Source of the DNA: Phycisphaerales bacterium
Lineage (GTDB): Bacteria; Planctomycetota; Phycisphaerae; Sedimentisphaerales; Anaerohalosphaeraceae
Direction: 5' to 3'
Length of the DNA: 6,645 nucleotides
Assembly: GCA_011053245.1 (NCBI GenBank)
Contig: DRGS01000005.1
Location: 1 to 6,645 of the forward strand
The stretch's first letter is position 1. The number at the start of each line of letters is the position of its first letter. A program made the translations under genes and the position numbers. This document shows, piece by piece, positions 1 to 5,555 of this stretch. The notes under the pieces are model-generated. The model searched no databases. It was not told where the DNA came from and was given only the letters and a program-made list of their open reading frames with translations.

Positions 1-1
1 T

Positions 2-109
2 AAGCGTACTCACGCGCGAATTGTCCGTTTCAAATACAACCTGCTGGCGGCAAGCGTAATTATGTTCTTTTTGTCGCTGGTGATCCTTGCAGTGCGATTC
101 TTCGGATAG
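2..109 (+). CDS. 3' end of an unidentified gene; C-terminal membrane helix
   Basis: This is an open frame entering from the left edge and ending in TAG at 107-109; 35 residues are visible. They begin with a basic stretch (KRTHARIVRFKYN) followed by about 20 hydrophobic residues (LLAASVIMFFLSLVILAVRF) that reach almost to the C-terminus. This looks like a final transmembrane helix with the positive residues on the cytoplasmic side, leaving only one or two residues beyond it. The gene is convergent with the regulator on the minus strand and separated from its stop by 200 bases. I do not recognise the family. The assignment as coding rests on the hydrophobic pattern and the clean stop, so a chance open frame cannot be fully excluded. 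Confidence 0.55.
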   Translation, partial: KRTHARIVRFKYNLLAASVIMFFLSLVILAVRFFG

Positions 110-136
110 GCCAGGTCACACGAGACACCTTAGTTC

Positions 137-180
137 CCTGCCTAACGCATGCCCCTTCGACTTCGCTCAGGACAGGCAGG
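137..180. repeat. Dispersed-type repeat with inverted ends, upstream copy
   Basis: CCTGCCT at 137-143 is the exact reverse complement of AGGCAGG at 174-180, so the segment can fold as a 7-bp stem. Its interior (CCTTCGACTTCGCTCAGG, 154-171) resembles short non-coding repeats scattered between genes in many bacterial genomes. Pieces recur nearby: CTTCGAC at 155-161 and 276-282, and GACAGGCAGG at 171-180 and 285-294. It lies between convergent genes, a usual place for such elements. No U-tract follows the stem, so it is not a good intrinsic terminator. Confidence 0.5.
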
Positions 181-219
181 TGTGACAAAGTGGAGGTTCA
201 TTGAAATTGTTGAGTCAAG

Positions 220-260
220 ATCCCAGCCTTCGCTGGGATGACAAAGTGCGCTGGGATGAC
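220..260. repeat. Palindromic repeat: 8-bp hairpin plus partial second copy
   Basis: ATCCCAGC at 220-227 pairs perfectly with GCTGGGAT at 232-239 around a CTTC tetraloop. The right arm recurs: CGCTGGGATGAC is at 231-242 and again at 249-260. TGACAAAGTG, which follows the hairpin at 239-248, is also found at 183-192. The block therefore looks like a mosaic of truncated copies of short interspersed repeats. Neither strand shows a T-run after the stem, so a terminator role for either convergent gene is unsupported. A genome-wide family is inferred from its form, not shown by this window. Confidence 0.55.
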
Positions 261-275
261 CCGTCTTCGTTTGCA

Positions 276-294
276 CTTCGACGCGACAGGCAGG
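276..294. repeat. Partial third copy of the TTCGAC / GACAGGCAGG repeat
   Basis: CTTCGAC (276-282) and GACAGGCAGG (285-294) repeat the two ends of the element at 155-180, but the central part is missing, so this is a shortened or eroded copy. It ends 15 bases from the stop codon of the minus-strand regulator gene. The remainder of 110-309 shows no gene, promoter or terminator that I can support. Confidence 0.4.
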
Positions 295-309
295 GGGGTA
301 GATGGCGGT

Positions 310-1692
310 CTATGTTGCCACTGCTGGTACGTTGTGCTCGGTGTTTTGTTGGATGTTGTATTGTTTTACTTTGGCGTATAGTGTTGCTCTTGTGATGCCT
401 AACATTCCGGCGGCTCTTGTTTTTTGCCAGCCGGCTTCGGTGAGGGCTTTTGCGATGAGTTCCTTTTCGGCTGTTTCGAGTGAGAAATCTTTTATGCCCG
501 GTGCTGTGGGCTGCTGGATGTCATCATACTGTTCGGGATGTATTATCAGATTACTCAAACCTATCTTATCAGTAGTCTCAAGCATGATCGCACGGTCAAT
601 TACATTTTTAAGTTCCCTGACATTGCCGGGCCAATTGTGTTTTTCGAGGGCTTGGGCGGCAAGTTTTGTCAGTCCCTTGACCTGGCCCTTCTTTTCAGGA
701 CAGATATTGGAGTTTCTGATGAAATATTCGGTCAAGAGCGAAATGTCCTCGGTTCGAGATTCGGCTCTTAGTGGTGCAAGCGTTACCGGACAGATCGAGA
801 GGCGGTAGTAAAGGTCCTTTCTGAATTTGCCCTTCTTTGCTTCTTTCAGGAGGTTGCGGTTGCTTGATGCGATAATGGTGGCTTTACATTTGATGTCCTT
901 TATTCCTCCGACTTTGCGGAAGGTTTTTTCCTGTAGCAATCTCAGGAGTTTGGCTTGGAGGTCAAGCGGCATTTCGCTTATTTCGTCGAGAAATACGGTT
1001 CCAGTGCCTGCGATTTCGAGCAGTCCGATCTTTTCGCGGTCGGCACTGGTGAAGGATCCCTTTACATGGCCGAAGAGTTCGCTTTCGAGCAGGTTTGCGG
1101 TAAGAGCGGCACAATTAATGGCGACGAATTTTCCCGATGAACCGTTTCTTATAACATGTACGGCTTTTGCGGCGAGTTCTTTGCCGGTTCCGGTTTCACC
1201 AACGATAAGTACCGGGTTGCATAGGCTTTGCGCGACGATGTTCATCATTTGCAAAGCTTTGACCATTGCCGGGCTTTTGCCGGCCATGGCTACGGAAGGG
1301 GGGCATTGGTCAGCAAAGAAGTTATCGTCTTTTTGATTATTGTCCGTATTTTCGATCTCGCAGATAATTTCGGCGATCCTGTCCTGATGTCTATCGGCGA
1401 CATATTCCATAGCACCGAGGTCGATCACTTTAGCGGCGATATCAGTATCGTTATCACTGCCGAGTACTACGACGGGTATGTTGGGATGGTTTTTCGCGGC
1501 TGTTTCGAGGAATGTACAGAGTTGCTGCCTGGAAACGTCCGGATCGAAAACCATAAGCTGCGGTTCGACAGAGTGGATCATCTGCGGAAGGTCGGAAATA
1601 TCATCGGCTGCGAATAACTGACTTGCGAATGGACGTAAATTTTGATGTGTTTGAGAATCCTTGCCAATTACCAGTATCTTGTCGAGTGCCAT
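310..1692 (-). CDS. Sigma-54-dependent transcriptional activator (NtrC family) with degenerate receiver domain
   Basis: This is a 460-residue enhancer-binding protein with three parts. Residues 1-115 have a receiver-like fold pattern: Asp50 is present at the phosphoacceptor position, but the usual acidic pair is Gly10-Lys11, the conserved Thr is Gly78 and the conserved Lys is Asp100. Residues 137-370 are the AAA+ sigma-54 domain, with Walker A GETGTGKE (165-172), loop GSFTSA (212-217, normally GAFTGA), Walker B VFLDEIS (233-239), FRKDLYYRL (290-298) and WPGNVREL (354-361). Residues 420-446 are a Fis-type helix-turn-helix (TRAAGMLGITRATLYAKV). The ATG at 1692 is preferred because receiver homology begins there and GGAG lies 11 bases upstream. 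An in-frame GTG at 1767 would add 25 unconvincing residues and has no good ribosome site. The divergent flagellar operon with a -24/-12 promoter suggests a flagellar regulator like FleQ or FlbD. The FleQ cyclic di-GMP residues (LFRS; Arg-Asn after Walker A) are not apparent. Confidence 0.93.
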   Translation of the reverse strand: MALDKILVIGKDSQTHQNLRPFASQLFAADDISDLPQMIHSVEPQLMVFDPDVSRQQLCTFLETAAKNHPNIPVVVLGSDNDTDIAAKVIDLGAMEYVADRHQDRIAEIICEIENTDNNQKDDNFFADQCPPSVAMAGKSPAMVKALQMMNIVAQSLCNPVLIVGETGTGKELAAKAVHVIRNGSSGKFVAINCAALTANLLESELFGHVKGSFTSADREKIGLLEIAGTGTVFLDEISEMPLDLQAKLLRLLQEKTFRKVGGIKDIKCKATIIASSNRNLLKEAKKGKFRKDLYYRLSICPVTLAPLRAESRTEDISLLTEYFIRNSNICPEKKGQVKGLTKLAAQALEKHNWPGNVRELKNVIDRAIMLETTDKIGLSNLIIHPEQYDDIQQPTAPGIKDFSLETAEKELIAKALTEAGWQKTRAAGMLGITRATLYAKVKQYNIQQNTEHNVPAVAT

Positions 1693-1917
1693 ATGAAGTA
1701 ATTCTCCGCTTTCTGTTATAAACTTTTGGGAACTTAAAAAGTGACGTGTACCTGTCGGGTCAATCACGTCTCAAAAATATCCATCAAGAAGCATTTATTT
1801 AAGTGTTATAGTTCTTATGGTCGGCACTAATTAGATGGAAACTTTAATTTTTATAGGACGTTATAGCAGAACATGAAATTATGTTTGCGGCATATTTTTC
1901 CTACAGATGGGGAATTT

Positions 1918-1926
1918 TTATCCACA
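1918..1926 (+). promoter_or_regulatory. Consensus DnaA box (TTATCCACA), single copy
   Basis: TTATCCACA matches the strict DnaA box exactly. It abuts the palindrome at 1927-1942 and lies about 136-144 bases before the expected operon start. I see no second box, no AT-rich unwinding array and no origin-linked gene, so this is not an origin. It could be an isolated DnaA regulatory site or a chance match; a given 9-mer has roughly a one-in-ten chance of appearing on either strand of a window this size. Confidence 0.3.
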
Positions 1927-1942
1927 CAATTGAGCGCAATTG
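1927..1942. promoter_or_regulatory. Palindrome, candidate upstream activator site
   Basis: CAATTGAGCGCAATTG is symmetric at seven of its eight base pairs, centred at 1934/1935. The centre is about 103 bases before the -24 element and about 127 bases before the expected start. That is the usual distance for the enhancer of an NtrC-family activator, whose dimeric Fis-type domain binds dyad sequences of about this length. The gene for such an activator begins 235 bases away. Binding is inferred only; a 16-base dyad this good would appear by chance in a region this long about once in seven. Confidence 0.35.
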
Positions 1943-2035
1943 GCTTTGCCGAGTCTTTGATGGCAGCCGGGTGTATTTTTTAACTACTGTCAAGGCAAGG
2001 AGTTACGTTTCAATAGCTCTGGTATGAGTACTTGA

Positions 2036-2051
2036 TGGCACAATAATTGCA
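2036..2051 (+). promoter_or_regulatory. Sigma-54 (-24/-12) promoter of the flgD operon
   Basis: TGGCACAATAATTGCA matches the sigma-54 consensus TGGCAC-N5-TTGCA at every defined base. GG is at 2037-2038 and GC at 2049-2050, with the required 10 bases between them. Transcription should begin near 2061-2062, giving a leader of about 63 bases before flgD. The divergent neighbour encodes a sigma-54 activator. Sigma-54 control of hook and rod genes is common in flagellated bacteria. Confidence 0.85.
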
Positions 2052-2073
2052 TAAATCACCAATCAGATAATAG

Positions 2074-2100
2074 TGCCGATTTCGCAAGTGCGTCTTGGCA
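2074..2100 (+). promoter_or_regulatory. Leader hairpin (or operator dyad) upstream of flgD
   Basis: TGCCGA (2074-2079) can pair with TTGGCA (2095-2100) through six pairs including one G-U. Inside it, CGC (2083-2085) pairs with GCG (2090-2092) around AAGT, with a small asymmetric internal loop between the stems. The structure would lie in the mRNA leader and end 12 bases before the Shine-Dalgarno sequence. It could affect mRNA stability or translation, or mark a DNA-binding site. No T-run follows, so it is not an intrinsic terminator. Confidence 0.35.
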
Positions 2101-2124
2101 TGTAATTGATTTAAGGAAATGATC

Positions 2125-2604
2125 ATGGCAGTAGAGGGCACGACAGGACTGGCGTCAGCGAGTACACAGAAGATGGACTTTATGCAGCTTCTGATAACTC
2201 AGATGCAGAATCAGAACCCTTTGGAACCTATGAGCAATGAGGCGATGGCTGCTCAGCTTGCGCAGTTTTCTCAGTTGGAGCTTACTGAAGAGATGAATGG
2301 GAGCATTTCTTCGATGAATTCTACGATGGAACAGCTCAATAGCAGTTTTCAGGGTTCATTGCTCATGGCCGAGTACGATTATGCTAAGAGTCTATTAGGT
2401 AAAGATGTGGAGTTCTTTGACTCAGGGAACCAGCAGGATGTAATGGGTAAGGTGGACCAGGTCAACATTGACCCGGAAACCGGGTACTCTTCTCTCAACG
2501 TTAATGTCACTGATTTTGAATTGATAAGCGGACAGACGCTTACGGACACATATAGAGTGTACCTGAACAACATTTCGGGTATCCGAGATAACTCAGATTT
2601 GTAA
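2125..2604 (+). CDS. flgD: Flagellar hook capping protein FlgD (short form)
   Basis: FlgD sits at the tip of the growing hook and lets FlgE subunits assemble; it is absent from the finished flagellum. The 159-residue product carries the family signature near its N-terminus: DFMQLLITQMQNQNPLEPM (residues 17-35) and AAQLAQFSQLE (42-52). A Gln/Ser/Asn/Met-rich linker follows, then a beta-rich segment starting SLLGKDVEFFDSG (about 90-102) and ending VYLNNISGIRD, the remnant of the Tudor-like fold. Proteobacterial FlgD is about 220-230 residues and has an Ig-like insert in this fold; the insert appears absent here. Two ATGs are in frame. AAGGA at 2113-2117 is 7 bases before 2125 but almost touches 2119, so 2125 is preferred. 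It is the first gene after the sigma-54 promoter; flgE follows after 32 bases. Confidence 0.93.
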   Translation: MAVEGTTGLASASTQKMDFMQLLITQMQNQNPLEPMSNEAMAAQLAQFSQLELTEEMNGSISSMNSTMEQLNSSFQGSLLMAEYDYAKSLLGKDVEFFDSGNQQDVMGKVDQVNIDPETGYSSLNVNVTDFELISGQTLTDTYRVYLNNISGIRDNSDL

Positions 2605-2636
2605 TAGATTATTTTTTGTAATATAAGGAGCATAAA

Positions 2637-4337
2637 ATGGGCGCATTGTCAGCGGCAGTATCAGGACTTAAAGTCCACCAAACAATGTTGGACGTGGCCG
2701 GTAACAATCTTGCGAATGTTAACACTATAGGCTATAAGGCTTCGAGCACTACGTTTTCGGAACTTTTGAGCCAGACCATCAAAAAGGCCAGTGCACCGGC
2801 AGGCGACTTAGGTGGTGTTAACCCGCAACAGATGGGAAGTGGTGTGGGTCTTGCAAGTATTAATCGCGATATGGCCCAGGGTAACTTTACCGGAACGGGG
2901 CGTCCGCTGGATGCGGCAATAAGCGGTGAGGGGTTTTTCCTTCTTAGGAACGCTCAGCAGCAGAATGTCTACACGAGGATGGGTTCGTTTACCGTTGATT
3001 CGGGTAACAACCTCGTAGATGCAGCGACGGGCTATAAGGTTCAGCGGACAGGAACGTATGGTTCGGCTTTTCAGGGAACAGGCAGCGATATCACGATCCC
3101 ATACGGTGCTCCGATGGCGGCTAATGCCACTGCATCGGTAACGATCAACGGTAATGTGCGTTCAGAGGTCCCGAGTACTGTAACGGATGCCGCTACGACG
3201 AATGTGGTAACCAGTGTGCTGACACTGACTACGGCCAGTGGAACTCCGGCGACATTGACCGATACTATTTTCAGTCTGGATCAATTTAGCGGTGCGGTAG
3301 CTAATGGTGACGCGAGGATAGATGTAGACTTTACGCCCAAAGCCGGGACACCGGTTACCAACTCCCCAATCGCGATCGCAGTTCCGACTACTTATACAGT
3401 GGGGCAGCTTATTACGGCAATCAGTGGACTTTTCACCGGTTCTACAGCGACACTTGGTACTTCCGGCGAGATAATTATTACCGATGATACCTCCGGATAC
3501 AGCCAGACAGCTATATCCGATATGACATATGTACCTTCCACAGGCGGTGGTTCTGATGCCTTTACACTGGCGGCTGGATATACGCTTACTACTGCTGGCG
3601 GCAACGATACACATACCTTTACTCGTGATGTTTATGACGCGATGGGTGCAAAGCACATGTTGACCGGGACGCTTGTCAAGACGGACACCCCTAACACATG
3701 GGATCTTGTGATCCCTCAGATCGTAGGTGAAACGGCAGCTTCGAGCCTCTATTCGACTCGTCGGATAGACGGTATACAATTTGACCCTGATGGCGGTGAA
3801 TATAACGGCCTTGCTGATACATCAACGCCGCTTACCTGGACCGTAACGTTTGCGAATAACCCGACGGTTACTCAGGATATCACATTTGCTCTTGGAACTG
3901 TCGGGACATTTGACGGTATAACACAGTTTGCTCAAACAAACTCCAATGCGTCGGTTTCGCTGCAGGACGGTTACGCGGCGGGTATTCTGTCTGAGGTCTC
4001 TATCGATAACAGCGGTATGATATTGGGTAAATTCACCAATGACAAGACAATGACTATCGCGGCGGTCGCGATGGCTGTATTCCAGAACCCGGCAGCTATG
4101 GAAGCTGTTGGCGGCGGTTACTATGTGGCATCGTCGAACTCCGGTCTTGCAAATATGACGGTAGCCGGAGCCAACGGTGCCGGATCCCTGGAAGCAGGTC
4201 AGCTTGAGCAATCCAATACGGATACGGCGAAAGAATTTGTAAATATGATGATGGCCCAGAACGGTTTCCAGACCAATGCCCGTACCATTCGGGTTGCAAA
4301 TGACATATTAAGAGAACTGACTAACCTTATCAGGTAG
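2637..4337 (+). CDS. flgE: Flagellar hook protein FlgE (enlarged)
   Basis: FlgE polymerises outside the cell into the hook, the universal joint between rod and filament. The N-terminal rod/hook signature is at residues 4-34 (LSAAVSGLKVHQTMLDVAGNNLANVNTIGYK, split here as LSAAVSGLKVHQ and AGNNLANVNTIGYK). The core strand motif GNFTGTGRPLDAAISGEGFF spans 82-101 and VYTRMGSF 111-118. The C-terminal coiled segment (about 518-566, ending TIRVANDILRELTNLIR) is canonical. At 566 residues it is well above the roughly 400 of enteric FlgE; the extra length lies in Thr/Ala/Gly-rich surface domains at about 160-330, where TVGQLITAISGLF (254-266) and GEIIITDDTSG (277-287) resemble hook and flagellin surface repeats. 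There is no cysteine, so the spirochete lysinoalanine cross-link cannot form. AAGGAG (2625-2630) lies 6 bases before the ATG. Confidence 0.95.
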   Translation: MGALSAAVSGLKVHQTMLDVAGNNLANVNTIGYKASSTTFSELLSQTIKKASAPAGDLGGVNPQQMGSGVGLASINRDMAQGNFTGTGRPLDAAISGEGFFLLRNAQQQNVYTRMGSFTVDSGNNLVDAATGYKVQRTGTYGSAFQGTGSDITIPYGAPMAANATASVTINGNVRSEVPSTVTDAATTNVVTSVLTLTTASGTPATLTDTIFSLDQFSGAVANGDARIDVDFTPKAGTPVTNSPIAIAVPTTYTVGQLITAISGLFTGSTATLGTSGEIIITDDTSGYSQTAISDMTYVPSTGGGSDAFTLAAGYTLTTAGGNDTHTFTRDVYDAMGAKHMLTGTLVKTDTPNTWDLVIPQIVGETAASSLYSTRRIDGIQFDPDGGEYNGLADTSTPLTWTVTFANNPTVTQDITFALGTVGTFDGITQFAQTNSNASVSLQDGYAAGILSEVSIDNSGMILGKFTNDKTMTIAAVAMAVFQNPAAMEAVGGGYYVASSNSGLANMTVAGANGAGSLEAGQLEQSNTDTAKEFVNMMMAQNGFQTNARTIRVANDILRELTNLIR

Positions 4338-4358
4338 TTTTTTCCGGCTGAGGCGCTC

Positions 4359-5555
4359 ATGGCGGTAATATCCAATATTGGTTTTTCGTATCTGCTTGCT
4401 CTTACGGCTGTTGAGAAGTGGCGGGCGATGCGCGGTTTCGATGCCAATGACAGCATTTTGACGAATAAGTGGTTCGTTTTGCTGATGGCTTCGATAGCTT
4501 TTATCCTGACCATAGTGCTGTTAGGTGTCAGAAGGCTTCGGATCGAGCGGGATGCAGCCGCTTCTGAAAGAAGATTTCGTGACCAGGCGGATCGCCGCGG
4601 ACTTACGGTTGAGGAACGAAAGCTGCTCGAAACAGTCAGTGCAAGTGCCTCAATCAAACGCAAAGAGGCGGTTTTTTCGATGATGCCCGCGTTTAATCGT
4701 GGAGCCGCCAGAGTGATGCAGGAGCGTTTTTCCACCAGCAAGAGTATTGAAGAACGTAAGAAACTCAATTCCACGCTCAATGTGATCAAAGAAAAACTCG
4801 GATTTAACCGGAAGACATATTCGTTTGGTGTTCGCGGCGGCGGAACGAGAGGGCTAAGCAGCCGGAATATTGCTGTCGGCAAGAAAATCGCCATTCAACT
4901 TTCACGAAACGGTGAATTTATCACCACCGGAGCGGTTGTTATTAAGAATGACAATCTGGAATTTATTGTTCAGCCCGAAGAGCAGATCGACTGCAGGGGC
5001 GGTGATGTATGGAGCGTGCGGTACTGTCTCGGCGGGGCAACGTGGCAGTTCAATGTCATTACGATCGCCTTTGCCAGAGGTGAACTGACACTGAGCCATA
5101 CGGATAATATAAGATTTGTCAATAAGCGCAGGTTCCTTCGTGTTTCGGTGAGTAAACCGGCAATGATAGCTGCCTTTCCTTCAATCATACATGATGACGA
5201 GGATTATCAGGGACCAAGATTCAGACCTGGTACGATAACAGAGCTTTCCGGTCCGGGGCTTTCGATGATCACCGATCTTGATGTTAGCAGCGGAGACAGG
5301 GTGCTGGTGATATTCGAACTTGAGGAAGGTAAGATCGTTGAAGATATCGGCGAAGTCCGCGGCATAAGGAATGTAGCCGGCAGCGGCAGTACGATCGGTG
5401 TGGAGTTGTTAGGTTTGAACGATGCCGGAGTCAACGAACTGGTTCGGGCAACTAACAGTGTCGCCATTGCCAAGGCATTCGCCGAGAGCGAAGATGGAAC
5501 AAGTCAGCAGGAAACAGAAGATTCTAACCTTGTCGCGGAGGCAGTAAATGGTTAA
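4359..5555 (+). CDS. Membrane-anchored PilZ/YcgR-like protein, candidate cyclic di-GMP flagellar brake
   Basis: The 398-residue protein starts with a weakly hydrophobic segment (3-18) and a clear transmembrane helix (38-57), then a basic, helical, charged region (58-150) containing GLTVEERKLLETV, of a type seen before PilZ domains. Residues about 170-245 (from IAVGKKIAIQLSRNG to FARGELTLSH) look like the beta-barrel YcgR N-terminal domain. The PilZ domain follows at about 250-365: RRFLR (257-261) gives the RxxxR motif and ELSGPG (295-300) aligns with [D/N]xSxxG, with Glu in place of Asp/Asn. An acidic, probably disordered tail ends the protein. YcgR-family proteins bind cyclic di-GMP and slow or bias the motor; that role here is inferred from domains and from the position between flgE and flgF. 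The ATG follows flgE by 21 bases with GAGG 5 bases upstream. The stop overlaps the flgF start by 8 bases. Confidence 0.82.
   Translation: MAVISNIGFSYLLALTAVEKWRAMRGFDANDSILTNKWFVLLMASIAFILTIVLLGVRRLRIERDAAASERRFRDQADRRGLTVEERKLLETVSASASIKRKEAVFSMMPAFNRGAARVMQERFSTSKSIEERKKLNSTLNVIKEKLGFNRKTYSFGVRGGGTRGLSSRNIAVGKKIAIQLSRNGEFITTGAVVIKNDNLEFIVQPEEQIDCRGGDVWSVRYCLGGATWQFNVITIAFARGELTLSHTDNIRFVNKRRFLRVSVSKPAMIAAFPSIIHDDEDYQGPRFRPGTITELSGPGLSMITDLDVSSGDRVLVIFELEEGKIVEDIGEVRGIRNVAGSGSTIGVELLGLNDAGVNELVRATNSVAIAKAFAESEDGTSQQETEDSNLVAEAVNG

Larger units (their letters stand above)
1693..2124. promoter_or_regulatory. Divergent control region between the activator gene and flgD
   Basis: This 432-base non-coding stretch separates the two divergent genes and is AT-rich compared with its flanks. 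It contains the sigma-54 promoter, palindrome, DnaA-like box and leader hairpin listed separately. The hexamer TGCCGA (or its complement) occurs three times, at 1821-1826 (minus), 1947-1952 and 2074-2079; the first and last extend to the 9-mer TAGTGCCGA in opposite orientation. For the regulator gene itself I found no convincing promoter. A TATAAC-like -10 can be read on the minus strand near 1808, but without a good -35. Confidence 0.6.

Noticed and set aside
220..250. Hairpin at 220-239 as a bidirectional terminator for the two convergent genes
   Set aside because: No T-run follows the stem on either strand; sequence reads GACAAAG on one side and CTTGACTC on the other.
201..395. Small open frame across the repeats on the plus strand
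   Set aside because: It is made of repeat sequence (RWDD repeated), begins with TTG without a ribosome site and runs into the antisense of the regulator gene.
827..1336. Long open frame antisense to the activator gene
   Set aside because: It has no family resemblance; the minus-strand frame encodes an unmistakable AAA+ domain, so this is a shadow.
1957..1980. Second TTGATGGCA, identical to the sequence over the -24 element, as another sigma-54 promoter
   Set aside because: The sequence 12 bases further has no GC at the -12 position (TGTAT), so only half a promoter is present; it is more likely a chance 9-mer repeat.
1981..2000. TTGACA on the minus strand as a -35 element for the regulator gene
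   Set aside because: At 16-18 bases downstream the sequence is CCGGCT-like with no recognisable -10, and it lies about 300 bases from the start codon.
2600..2630. T-run after flgD as an intrinsic terminator
   Set aside because: ATTATTTTTTG is not preceded by a GC-rich stem, and flgE begins only 32 bases after flgD with a strong ribosome site.
3162..3779. 205-codon minus-strand frame opposite flgE
   Set aside because: The Arg/Ser/Cys-rich composition is typical of a reversed Thr/Ala/Gly-rich gene; no domain or ribosome site.
4199..4894. 231-codon minus-strand frame opposite flgE and the PilZ gene
   Set aside because: It spans the junction of two well-supported plus-strand genes, has low-complexity Ser/Leu-rich content and no recognisable domain.
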